A stretch of 64,000 nt of DNA from Pseudarthrobacter raffinosi (GTDB lineage Bacteria; Actinomycetota; Actinomycetes; Actinomycetales; Micrococcaceae), in NCBI RefSeq assembly GCF_023913735.1, contig NZ_JAMXBH010000019.1:33101-97100 (forward strand), read 5' to 3'. A model generated the notes under the pieces. That model searched no databases and had not been told where the DNA came from. It worked only from the letters and a program-made list of their open reading frames with translations. Positions 1-7,947 of this stretch are shown one piece after another. Each line of letters begins with the position of its first letter. The first letter of the stretch is position 1. The position numbers were made by a program, and so were the translations under genes.

Positions 1-1
1 T

Positions 2-31
2 GCAGTCGCCGCCGCCGTGGAAGCCGAGTAA
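2..31 (+). CDS. 3' end of an unidentified gene running in from the left edge
   Basis: An open frame from the left edge ends at TAA (29-31) and reads AVAAAVEAE. The strong palindrome that follows at 56-108 would suit a gene end. Nothing about function can be said from nine codons, and the frame itself is an inference. Confidence 0.35.
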   Translation, partial: AVAAAVEAE

Positions 32-55
32 ACCTCCGCAGCCACACGCTGACAC

Positions 56-108
56 AACGCCCGACGGCGGTGCCTCCCCGCGCAGGGGACGCGCCGCCGT
101 CGGGCGTT
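56..108. terminator. Palindromic hairpin, GACGGCGG family
   Basis: A perfect 15-bp inverted repeat (56-70 with 94-108) has a GACGGCGG core, and its loop contains a second small stem (TCCCC/GGGGA). There is no T-tract. It lies just after a stop codon. The same core appears in the hairpins at 11113-11170 and 11525-11588, so it belongs to a repeat family that probably works as a terminator or 3'-end stabiliser. Confidence 0.55.
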
Positions 109-150
109 AAGCTGCCGGGCTCACCGCTGCGCCGCCCTAAACTGGGGCTC

Positions 151-651
151 ATGAACTCCGAAACCGTGGTGAGCATCCTGTGCGGCCTGGCGATCCTGGT
201 GGGGGTGGCGGGCACCATCATCCCCATCCTGCCCGGCAGCTTCCTGATCGGGCTCAGCCTGCTGGCGTGGGCCATCTGGGGCGGTGCCGGGGCCACGGGC
301 TGGGTGGTCTTCGCGGTGGGAATGGTGTTTGTGCTGGCCGGTATGGCTGCCAGCGCCGTGCTGACCGGACGGAAGCTCAGGGAGCACAGCATTCCCAACC
401 GCAGTGTGGTGATCGGCCTGGCAGCGGGTGTGGCCGGCATGTTCGTCATCCCGGTGGTAGGGCTTTTTGTGGGTTTCGCCGTGGGACTGCTGCTCAGCGA
501 GTTCCTCCGCACCCGGAACTTCGGCACCGCAACCACCACCAGCTGGGCCGCCCTGAAGGCCACCGGGCTGGGCATGCTGGCCGAGTTCGGGCTCGCGTGC
601 CTGGCGGCCAGCACCTGGGTGATCGGGCTCTGGGTCGCGGCGGCCACGTAG
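151..651 (+). CDS. DUF456 family membrane protein
   Basis: A 166-residue, very hydrophobic protein with about four or five membrane segments and Gly-rich turns (for example LPGSFLIGL near the N-terminus), as in DUF456 proteins. These are small integral membrane proteins of unknown function. The frame is open from 70, but ATG 151 is preferred: it opens directly into the first helix, and the upstream codons overlap the palindrome. It stands alone, with the next gene 35 bp downstream. Confidence 0.75.
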   Translation: MNSETVVSILCGLAILVGVAGTIIPILPGSFLIGLSLLAWAIWGGAGATGWVVFAVGMVFVLAGMAASAVLTGRKLREHSIPNRSVVIGLAAGVAGMFVIPVVGLFVGFAVGLLLSEFLRTRNFGTATTTSWAALKATGLGMLAEFGLACLAASTWVIGLWVAAAT

Positions 652-686
652 GGCGTGCAAGCAGGTCCGCCACGTAGCATGGAGAG

Positions 687-1652
687 ATGACCGCGGGGGA
701 TACCAGAGGACCGATCTACCGGGACACCCGTGACCTGACGCCGTTCGGGAACGCCCGCCTGCAGACCCCCGTCCGGGAACTCGCCGGCAGTGTGGGCGGG
801 CTGATCCATGGTGTGCTGGGTGGCCGGGATGCCGCGCTGATTGCCGTGGACGGCGAGATCCCCAGGCTCAAGCGGATGCCGGGCAAGGCGCCCAAAGCAG
901 TCCACGATGCCATCTTCACCAGCAGGGAACCGGAGCGGCTCATCGCCGTGGGGCGCGCATATCCGGGCTGGGCGGGGCTCTGCTCCGTCATGGCCGGGCT
1001 CCTGGCCTACCAGCACGGCGGCTACCTGCGCGCGTCCGAACTCCTCCAGCGCGGCCTGTCCATCAGGAACGACGACGACGCCAACCAGTATGCGGCCACC
1101 TATCTCACGCGCGTGGTCACCCGGGTGGAGGTTGCCGAGCGCATCGAAGTCCCGGTGCTGTTCAGCCAGGAATCGGTCTTCCTGGCCCTGTCGCACTCCC
1201 TGCGGGAGACGGGCCAGCTGGAAGCCGCGCTGCAGACGGTGGCCGGGCTGCCGCCGTCGTTGCCTTCAGCCTTGGCCCGCTGCGCACTGGCGTTCGCGCT
1301 GGGACGCGACAAGGAAGTGGTGATCTGGACCGAGGGGCTGCTGAACTCCGACGACCTCTCGGCGGCCCTGCTGCTGCTCCGCGGGCGCGCGCTCCGGCGG
1401 CTCGGCGCCCACGCAAAGGCGCACGAGGCCCTGAAGGAGGTGCTCCGCCGTCGGAAAACGGACGTGGTGCTCCGCAACGACGCCCTCACCGACCGTGCCC
1501 TGCTGGTGCTCGACAACGGCCGCAAATCCCTCAACCCGCGGGACTGGCTCCGCGGCCGGCCGGCGGAGCTGGAAACGTTCGAAGTCATCCGCAAGGACAT
1601 CGACGAGCGCCGGCTGTGGGAGCAGGAGTGGGAAAACCTGGACGGGAAATAG
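687..1652 (+). CDS. Conserved hypothetical protein, helical-repeat-like
   Basis: A 321-residue soluble protein with no signal peptide or membrane segment. The middle and C-terminal parts are rich in Ala/Leu helices spaced like tetratricopeptide repeats (residues ~100-270: ALQTVAGLPPSLPSALA, then ALLLLRGRALRRLGAHAKA). This suggests a helical-repeat scaffold, but no definite TPR consensus was established. ATG 687 follows GGAGA. I do not recognise the family, so function is unknown. Confidence 0.6.
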   Translation: MTAGDTRGPIYRDTRDLTPFGNARLQTPVRELAGSVGGLIHGVLGGRDAALIAVDGEIPRLKRMPGKAPKAVHDAIFTSREPERLIAVGRAYPGWAGLCSVMAGLLAYQHGGYLRASELLQRGLSIRNDDDANQYAATYLTRVVTRVEVAERIEVPVLFSQESVFLALSHSLRETGQLEAALQTVAGLPPSLPSALARCALAFALGRDKEVVIWTEGLLNSDDLSAALLLLRGRALRRLGAHAKAHEALKEVLRRRKTDVVLRNDALTDRALLVLDNGRKSLNPRDWLRGRPAELETFEVIRKDIDERRLWEQEWENLDGK

Positions 1653-1745
1653 GCTCCGGGTGATGGCGGCCTTAGGGACTTGCCTGGTGGCGTTGCCTTG
1701 TGGACTTGCCTTGTGGACCAGTCCGCCCCGGAGTACAACGGAGGA

Positions 1746-2123
1746 ATGAGCGACGCAGTGCGGTCCTGGATGGAAAAGTACATCGCGGCGTGGACCTCCA
1801 ACGACCCGGAGGACATCAGGGCGCTGTTCACCGAGGAAGCCGTCTACGCCACCCGGCCGCATGATGCCGACGCCTGGCGGGGCCGCGAGCAGATCGTGGA
1901 CCGCTGGCTGGAGGCGGCGGACGGCCCCGGGAACTGGACCTTTGAGTGGACGCTGTTGGGGGCGGACAGCGGGCTGGGGACCGACGGCGGGCTGGCCTTT
2001 GTGCAGGGTTTCACGGACTACCTCGGCGATAATCCCAGCTACGACAACCTGTGGGTCATCCGCCTCGAACCGGACGGTCGGGCGTCGGAGTTCACGGAAT
2101 GGTTTATGGAGCGCAAAGCCTAG
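1746..2123 (+). CDS. NTF2-like / SnoaL-like domain protein
   Basis: A 125-residue single-domain protein. Its N-terminal pattern (WMEKYIAAWTSNDPEDIRALF, then a Trp-Arg-Gly stretch and IVDRWLEA) is typical of SnoaL-like members of the NTF2 cone fold. Members range from small-molecule isomerases or hydrolases to simple binding proteins, so the substrate cannot be told. GGAGG lies almost against ATG 1746. An in-frame GTG at 1680 is possible but adds residues unlike the family. Its stop overlaps the converging LysE gene by 4 bp. Confidence 0.65.
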   Translation: MSDAVRSWMEKYIAAWTSNDPEDIRALFTEEAVYATRPHDADAWRGREQIVDRWLEAADGPGNWTFEWTLLGADSGLGTDGGLAFVQGFTDYLGDNPSYDNLWVIRLEPDGRASEFTEWFMERKA

Positions 2124-2773
2124 GCTTGCTGCGTGAGCCTTGCAACCAGCGGAACCAGCTGCTCGGAGAGGAGCGCCACGCCGAGGGCAACCATGATGAT
2201 GCCGCTGGCCAGGGTGACTGTCCGTGCGGCGCCGGGCCGTGACTGCAGGAGTTTGCGGGCCAGCAGCGCCACGCAGGTGTAGACGGCCCCGGCCAGCAGG
2301 ACAAACGTCAGGCCCAGCAGGCCGGACTGGACGGGGACCGGGAGGGAAGCCTCCGGGCTGACGAACTGCGGCACCAGCGCCACATAGAACAGCAGCCCCT
2401 TGGGGTTGATGCCGCTGGTTCCCATGCCCTGAAGGAATGTGCGGAGCTGGTTGGCGGGCTTCCCGACGGCGTCTGCCGCACTGAAGGAGGCCCCGCGCCA
2501 GGAGCGGAGGGTGCTGATGCCCAGCCACAGCAGGTAGCCCGCGCCGGCCACGGTCAGCCAGCCCAGGACGCCGGGCAGGCCGGACAGCAGGGCCGCGAGG
2601 CCTGCCACCATCAGCAGTGTGTGCAGCAGGTAGCCGCCGCAGAGTCCGGCCACGGCCGGGACGAAGCTGCGCTGCCGCAGACCGGCCGTGATGGAGTACG
2701 CCCAGTCCACGCCGGGGGTGCAGGCGAGGGCGACAGCCACCAGCACAAAGGCGAAAAACAACTGGGGATTCAT
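2120..2773 (-). CDS. LysE/RhtB family amino-acid exporter
   Basis: A 217-residue inner-membrane protein with the LysE signature near the N-terminus (AxxCTPGVDWAYSITAGLRQR) and about six hydrophobic segments. LysE/RhtB proteins export amino acids or derivatives by secondary transport. It is divergent from an Lrp/AsnC regulator starting 105 bp away, the usual exporter-regulator arrangement (as lysE/lysG-type pairs), so export of an effector amino acid is inferred. Which amino acid is not visible from the sequence. Confidence 0.85.
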   Translation of the reverse strand: MNPQLFFAFVLVAVALACTPGVDWAYSITAGLRQRSFVPAVAGLCGGYLLHTLLMVAGLAALLSGLPGVLGWLTVAGAGYLLWLGISTLRSWRGASFSAADAVGKPANQLRTFLQGMGTSGINPKGLLFYVALVPQFVSPEASLPVPVQSGLLGLTFVLLAGAVYTCVALLARKLLQSRPGAARTVTLASGIIMVALGVALLSEQLVPLVARLTQQA

Positions 2774-2806
2774 GGCGGGCTCCTGTCCGATGGGTATAGG
2801 ACAAAC

Positions 2807-2829
2807 CTTATGAAGTTTCGGGCCATAAG
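2807..2829. promoter_or_regulatory. Inverted repeat between lysE-like and Lrp genes
   Basis: CTTATG and CATAAG half-sites are separated by 11 bp in the divergent promoter region. The position suits an operator for the adjacent Lrp-type regulator, but the site is short and unproven. Confidence 0.3.
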
Positions 2830-2877
2830 TGCTTACCCTTTTCGCCCAGGTTGAGTCCGAATTGGTAAGATATTTGC

Positions 2878-3333
2878 GTGATTGACCACATTGACAGAAA
2901 CATTTTGCGCCACCTCAAAGAAGATGGCCGGATGACCGCCACGGCGCTGGCCGCGAAGGTCGGGCTCACGGTGGCGCCATGCCACCGGAGGCTCCGGGAT
3001 CTGGAGGCATCGGGCGTGATCCGCGGCTACAAGGCGGACATCGATCCGGCCGCCGTCGGGCTGGGTTTCGAGGCCATTGTCTTTGTGACTTTGCGCCAGG
3101 TGGACCGCTCCACCATGGAGATCTTCGAGAACCGGGTGGCGGACAATCCCAACATCGTGGAGGCACAGCGGCTGTTCGGCTCCCCGGACTACCTGTTGAA
3201 GGTCATCGCCGAGGACCTGCCCGGCTACCAGCGCTTCTACGACGCCGAACTCACGTCACTGCCCGGGGTTGAGCGGCTGACGTCCACGCTGGTGATGAAG
3301 AACATCAAGTCCAATGCGGGCCCGCCGCTGTAG
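2878..3333 (+). CDS. Lrp/AsnC family transcriptional regulator
   Basis: A 151-residue protein with an N-terminal winged helix-turn-helix (DRNILRHLKEDGRMTATALA, recognition helix around APCHRRLRDLE) and a C-terminal RAM/AsnC ligand-binding domain (residues ~65-145). Full length for the family. It starts at GTG 2878, immediately after an AT-rich TAAGATATTT stretch, so the leader is very short. It probably controls the divergent LysE-type exporter in response to an amino acid. Confidence 0.9.
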   Translation: MIDHIDRNILRHLKEDGRMTATALAAKVGLTVAPCHRRLRDLEASGVIRGYKADIDPAAVGLGFEAIVFVTLRQVDRSTMEIFENRVADNPNIVEAQRLFGSPDYLLKVIAEDLPGYQRFYDAELTSLPGVERLTSTLVMKNIKSNAGPPL

Positions 3334-3370
3334 CGCTTGCGCCCTTGAGATGCGTCCGTCCTGCGTTGCC

Positions 3371-4186
3371 TCAGTCCGTGGGGCGGACGTGGACGATGAT
3401 CACCTGGGTGTCCTTGCCGCCGTCGTACCGGAGGTCGTAGTTCACGTCCAGGCCTGTGGAGGTGCCGGAGGTGATGGAGAAATCGGTCTTTCGTTCCGGG
3501 TCCAGCTGGGCACCGGCGATCCAGCGTTCGGCGGAGTCGGCGTCGATCCCGTACCGCGCCACACCGTCCCGGATGAGCTCAAAATACTCGTCAGGAGAGC
3601 CAGCGGTGAGGAAGTAGGTGACCTCGCTGAAGTCCGGCCGCTTGTTCGTGGTGTTCAATCGGATGCGGTCCGTTTCCCCACTGATCTCGCCGCTCGGAGC
3701 AACGATGGTGAGCTTGATCTTTCCCGAGTCCCTGGTGTTGATGTTGGCCGTGCCGGCCCACTGCAGGTCCGGGTTGGAGAGGTACGCCTGGCCGTAGAAG
3801 TCGTAGACCTTCTTGATGGTCTCCCAGTTGTGTTCGGTGCCTTTGGAGGTGTCCCAGCTGGCGGGGTCGATGCCTATGTCCAGCATTGCCTGGTTGTTCC
3901 AGTAGTCGCTGAGGAAATCCGCGTCTTCCTCGGAGCTTTTGTCGATCAGCCCAGAATCGGCGGCAGCATCCATGGCGGCCTTTGCAGCCTCGGGGTTTTC
4001 AAGCGCCCAGTGCCTGAATTCCTCGCTGCCGAGGTACTCCTGGCGTTCTTCGGGGGTCATGCCGTTCGGCCGGTCCGTCAGGTCCTGTGCAACGCCGTTC
4101 CCGGAACCGCTGCCACTACTCCCGGAGCCACCGCCTGAGCCGGCCCCGTCGCTGGCCTTCTCCTGCTCGTCGGCGTTGGCGAGCAC
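3371..4186 (-). CDS. Hypothetical protein, probably 5'-truncated
   Basis: The coding part has a Gly/Ser-rich linker (GSGGGSGSSGSGSG), a helical stretch with EEFRHWALENPEAAKAA and YDFYGQAYLSNPDLQWAG, and a beta-rich C-terminus. Upstream of the linker the frame still reads like the tail of a helical N-terminal domain (LLKSATAGLESASKSVLANADEQEK). That reading runs straight into the 3' end of the Lrp gene with no good start. GTG 4186 is the only plausible start codon and lacks a ribosome site. The layout resembles actinobacterial ESX/WXG100-associated proteins that have lost the N-terminal domain. No function is assigned. Confidence 0.5.
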   Translation of the reverse strand: MLANADEQEKASDGAGSGGGSGSSGSGSGNGVAQDLTDRPNGMTPEERQEYLGSEEFRHWALENPEAAKAAMDAAADSGLIDKSSEEDADFLSDYWNNQAMLDIGIDPASWDTSKGTEHNWETIKKVYDFYGQAYLSNPDLQWAGTANINTRDSGKIKLTIVAPSGEISGETDRIRLNTTNKRPDFSEVTYFLTAGSPDEYFELIRDGVARYGIDADSAERWIAGAQLDPERKTDFSITSGTSTGLDVNYDLRYDGGKDTQVIIVHVRPTD

Positions 4187-4293
4187 CGACTTGGAGGCCG
4201 ACTCCAGCCCGGCCGTTGCGGACTTCAGCAGCTTCGAGTGCGATGGGGAGAGCTCCCCGTGCGGGGTCGAGTGCGGGCCCGGAGAGACGGAGC

Positions 4294-4827
4294 TCAGTCC
4301 TGCAACAGTCCGGTGGTCCGGTACGGGATGACTTCCCGCAGGAACATGCTGGTGGACGTCCGGACAATGCCGGGGCAGAGCCGGATCTCCTCGGACACGC
4401 GGTAGAGGTCGTCCGGGCTGGTGGCCACCACGCGGATCAGCAGGTCGGTGTCGCCGGCAGGGGCATGGCATTCGAGGACCTCGGGGATTTCTCGCAGGGC
4501 CGCGATGGCTTCGTTGAGGTGGCTCTGGTCCAGTTCGGCGCTGACGGCCGCGGCCACACCCCTGCCCAGGGCGGAGGGGAGCACCCGGCTGCTGTTGGGA
4601 CGGAGAGCGCCCGACGCCGTCATCCGCTCCAGGCGCGACTGGACGGTCCCGCGCGCCAGGCCCAGCCGCTGGGCCAGCACCATGATGGGGGCGCGCGGGT
4701 CCTCGTCCAGGGCATTGATGATGCGCTTGTCCGTGGCGTCCAATTGCTGCAATCTGATCAGTTCCTGTCGGAGCTTGTGGTCCCTATTGGTCAGACTGAC
4801 CAACGAAATGCTTGCTAGTTGTGCCAA
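4294..4827 (-). CDS. Lrp/AsnC family transcriptional regulator
   Basis: A 177-residue regulator with a winged helix-turn-helix (LDATDKRIINALDEDPRAPI, LGLARGTVQSRLERM) and a C-terminal RAM domain (residues ~85-170). The N-terminal ~28 residues precede the usual family start, and a downstream start is possible. Unlike most such regulators it has no obvious target next door: the gene downstream looks truncated and the divergent gene is gluQ. Confidence 0.85.
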   Translation of the reverse strand: MAQLASISLVSLTNRDHKLRQELIRLQQLDATDKRIINALDEDPRAPIMVLAQRLGLARGTVQSRLERMTASGALRPNSSRVLPSALGRGVAAAVSAELDQSHLNEAIAALREIPEVLECHAPAGDTDLLIRVVATSPDDLYRVSEEIRLCPGIVRTSTSMFLREVIPYRTTGLLQD

Positions 4828-4992
4828 CTGTATGGCGTCTGCTCAAATTGTGGCAACAAGGGCTGAGGCTACCGCCGAATCCCGCAGGCTACAGGAACCC
4901 GGCACACCACCCGGCAACTGGACACCGCCTCCCGCAAGGAGGACGCCGCTGATTGACACTTGTTCACACCACGGTCATTCTGCACACACGGC

Positions 4993-5051
4993 AAGAGCCC
5001 CTGAGCCACCGACGTCGGATCCCCGAAGTCATCGGTAGCTGAGGGGCTCTT
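4993..5051. repeat. Long inverted repeat upstream of gluQ
   Basis: Two 20-base arms (4993-5012 and 5032-5051) pair at 18 of 20 positions around the core AAGAGCCCCT, with a 19-base loop. It lies 27 bp before the gluQ start in a divergent intergenic region, so it does not end either neighbouring gene. It could be a relic terminator, an attenuator or a REP-like element. Confidence 0.5.
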
Positions 5052-5077
5052 GTGCTGCCCCGGACTAGGGTTGGTCC

Positions 5078-5959
5078 ATGACCCCTGCCGGCCGCTTTGC
5101 CCCCAGCCCTTCCGGTGAACTGCATGTAGGAAACCTCCGCACCGCGATGCTTGCCTGGCTGTTCGCCCGGTCCTCCGGCCGCGACTTCCTGCTGCGCGTC
5201 GAGGACCTTGACCGGGCGCGGGCCGGCGCGGAGGCGGAGCAGCTCCGCGATCTGGAGGCCGTGGGCCTGACGTGGGACGGCGCCGTCGTGCGCCAGACGG
5301 ACCGCGGCGCCGTCTACGCCGAAGCTATCGGGCGGCTGGCTGCCGCAGGCCTTACCTACGAATGCTTCTGCACGCGCCGCGAAATCCAGGAGGCGCCGTC
5401 CGCGCCGCACGCGCCGCAGGGCGCCTATCCGGGCACGTGCCGGGACCTCGATCCTGCCGAGCTGGAGTTCAAACGCTCCACCCGGCCAGCTGCCATTCGG
5501 CTCCGCGCCGAGGTAGCGGAGTACACAGTGCGGGATGTGCTGCACGGTGATTTCATCGGCGTGGTGGACGATTTTGTCCTCCGCCGCAACGACGGCGTGA
5601 CCGCCTACAACCTGGCCGTCGTGGTGGACGACGCCGCGCAGGGCATCGACCAGGTTGTGCGGGGCGATGACCTGCTGCCGTCCACGCCCAGGCAGGCATA
5701 TCTTGCGTGGCTGTTGAATATTCCTGTCCCGGAATATACGCATGTGCCGATGGTGGTGAATTCCGACGGCGCCCGGCTGGCCAAGCGCGACGGCGCCGTG
5801 ACGCTGGCCGATCTCGCCCGTACCGGCGTTTCCGCCGCTGACGTGCGGAACCTCATCCTGCAGTCCCTGGGGCTGCCGGCCGGGACGCTGGAAAACGCAC
5901 TCCCGGAGTTCCGCCCGGCGGACCTCCCGCGGGAACCGTGGGTCTGGACCGGCCCCTAG
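5078..5959 (+). CDS. gluQ: Glutamyl-Q tRNA(Asp) synthetase
   Basis: A 293-residue truncated paralogue of glutamyl-tRNA synthetase lacking an anticodon-binding domain. It carries the class I HIGH-like motif (APSPSGELHVGNL, residues 8-20), a zinc-site pattern CFCTRR...YPGTC (residues ~101-120) and a KMSKS-like loop LAKRDG. Such enzymes activate glutamate and attach it to queuosine in the wobble position of tRNA(Asp). Length and motif order match the YadB/GluQ-RS family. ATG 5078 is close to a GGTTGG-type leader. Confidence 0.9.
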   Translation: MTPAGRFAPSPSGELHVGNLRTAMLAWLFARSSGRDFLLRVEDLDRARAGAEAEQLRDLEAVGLTWDGAVVRQTDRGAVYAEAIGRLAAAGLTYECFCTRREIQEAPSAPHAPQGAYPGTCRDLDPAELEFKRSTRPAAIRLRAEVAEYTVRDVLHGDFIGVVDDFVLRRNDGVTAYNLAVVVDDAAQGIDQVVRGDDLLPSTPRQAYLAWLLNIPVPEYTHVPMVVNSDGARLAKRDGAVTLADLARTGVSAADVRNLILQSLGLPAGTLENALPEFRPADLPREPWVWTGP

Positions 5960-6031
5960 GCAGCGCGCGAACGGAGGCTTGCGGCCCCGCCGACGTGAGG
6001 CCACTTGCTGCCCTACGCGTAGGCTGGAGCT

Positions 6032-6700
6032 ATGTCGGCACCCGAATTCACTGAAGCACAAATCCCTCAACCGCGATTCACTGTCGAGACCGCGAAGGTC
6101 CTGGCCGAGGTGGCCCACAATCGGCAGAAGGACAAGCTCAAGCGGCCCTACCGTGACCATGTGATTGCGGTAGGTGATGCCCTGGCAGATTTCGACGACG
6201 ATATCCGGATTGCCGGTTACCTTCATGACATTGCCGAGGACACTCCCATCACGCGGCAGGCACTGCTGGATATGGGCGTTTCCGAGCGGGCAGCGGACAT
6301 CATTGAACGCGTCACCAACAGGCTGCACGACAATCCCGATGACTATCAGGCCGGGATGCATTTCATTGCCGAGGACCACGACGCGGCCCTCGTAAAGATC
6401 GCGGACAATGCCCACAATTCCCTGCCCGAACGCGTCAGGGCTCTGGCCGCGAAGTGGCCGGAGAAAGCGCCGGTCACCAAGTACCGGGATGCCCGTCCGG
6501 TGCTGTATGCCGCCGTCGACGTCGAGGAAGTCCGCAAGATCCTTGCACGGGTTAATCCCTGGCTGCTGAAGGAGTTGGACGACAGGCTCGACGACGAAGA
6601 CGACACGGACTACGAGAACCTCTCCTACGAAGACGCTCCCGTCGCTGAGCCTGTCCAGGCCCCGGAAGCGGCGGACAGCCGGCCGGACGGAGCCTCTTAG
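6032..6700 (+). CDS. HD-domain hydrolase, SpoT/MESH1-like
   Basis: A 222-residue soluble protein. Its HD motif (GYLHDIAEDTP, residues ~64-74) and downstream KIADNAHNS (~122-130) match the metal-binding residues of the (p)ppGpp hydrolase domain of RelA/SpoT proteins. It has no synthetase domain, so it is a stand-alone hydrolase-type protein. The acidic C-terminal tail (DDRLDDEDDTDYE) is not part of the fold. Whether the substrate is (p)ppGpp is inferred from family resemblance only. The stop overlaps the end of the converging ltrA remnant. Confidence 0.75.
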   Translation: MSAPEFTEAQIPQPRFTVETAKVLAEVAHNRQKDKLKRPYRDHVIAVGDALADFDDDIRIAGYLHDIAEDTPITRQALLDMGVSERAADIIERVTNRLHDNPDDYQAGMHFIAEDHDAALVKIADNAHNSLPERVRALAAKWPEKAPVTKYRDARPVLYAAVDVEEVRKILARVNPWLLKELDDRLDDEDDTDYENLSYEDAPVAEPVQAPEAADSRPDGAS

Positions 6701-7937
6701 GCTCCTGCTTTCATCTGCTCCAGGGCGGCGTTCATTCGTTCGGTTCCACGCTTCTCATCAATGACAATCGACACGCCCAGCGCCAGCACAACCACCAGCA
6801 GGCAGATCGGCACCGAAACCCCGGCGGTGGCAAGTCCCACGCTGCCCGCCAGCGCGGCCACGACGCCGGCCGCCACGGCAATGACGGTCCGGTCCACGCA
6901 GATCATGACGCTGAAGAGCCAGGTCAGGGAGACTTTGAACAGCGCCACGGGGACCGCGATGCTGGCCACGGCCACGGCGGCGCTGATGTGGGCCTCATGG
7001 TCGACATAGTAGGCCGCCACGTGCAACCCGGCGCCAGTTGCGGCGATGGCAGCGAAGATGGGCATGTGCGCGTAGCCGAAGAAGAATGACCGGTGGCGCT
7101 GGAGATGTAGGGCCGGGCCGGCGGGCAGGATGAAGTAGATCCACCACATGCTGAACGCGAGGGCCGTTCCGCCGAATCCCACCATCGCCGGGTCGACGCT
7201 CCAGCCATGGTGGGCCACAATGGCGCGTAGGGTTTCGATCGCCCCGATCAGTCATTCGCCAAGGGCGATGATGGCGAGTAGCCCGTAGCGCTCGGCTATG
7301 TGGTGCGCGTGCCACGGGGTCCGCATGCTGCGCTCCGCGGCGTAGGGTGTGGCCATTTCCAGGATGAACAGGGGCGCAGCCACGAGGAACGTGGTCAGGA
7401 TGTCCGCCTCAATGATGAGCACCGCGATCCAGCCGAGCTGCACCACGCCAAGATACGTGGCGTACCGCTGGCAGGTCCGCCGGCGTGCCGGATCTTGCCG
7501 TGCCGCGCGCAGCCACTGGAAGACCAAGGCCAGGCGCATGATCACGTAGCCGCCCACCATCACGGCGTTGTCCACATGATCGCCCTCCACGAGCGAGTGG
7601 AACATCGTCTCAATGCCCATGGCCAGGATCAGCACCCCGAGAAGCTGGACCATGGTGACCAGCCGGAATACCCAGTCGTCGGTGTCGTAGGCGCTGGCGA
7701 ACCACGTGAAATTGATCCATGCCCAGATCACGGCGAACATCGCGAAGGAGAATCCGAGCAGCCCGGCGCCGAAGTGGGCCTCCGCAATCTGGTGGCGAAC
7801 CGGCTGCCGGCCACCCCGAAGGCGATGACAAAGGTCAGGTCGAAAAAGAGTTCCAGCGGGGTGGCGGCCCGGTGCTTCTCATGCGGATCCCGGCCGCCCA
7901 TGCGGGCCATGGCATGCCGGAGGGGGTTTGCGGACAC
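6697..7937 (-). pseudogene. ltrA: ltrA-like gene (low-temperature requirement protein A), disrupted
   Basis: Three consecutive pieces make one LtrA-family membrane protein: the N-terminus from GTG 7937 (HRAATPLELFFDLTFVIAFG), a middle piece (7252-7740) and a C-terminus (to 6697). The first two are separated by a one-base frameshift near 7791-7797, where one extra C would restore HQIAEAHFGAGLLGF. The last two are in the same frame and separated only by TGA at 7252-7254, in ...IIALGE-stop-LIGAIETLRA. The intact product would be about 410 residues. LtrA proteins are multi-pass membrane proteins of unclear role. Real decay and sequence error are both possible. Confidence 0.8.
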
Positions 7938-7947
7938 CGGTCAAAGA

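Noticed and set aside
7252..7254. In-frame TGA in ltrA as a selenocysteine codon
   Set aside because: No SECIS-like hairpin was recognised and the same gene also has a frameshift; a nonsense mutation or sequence error is simpler.
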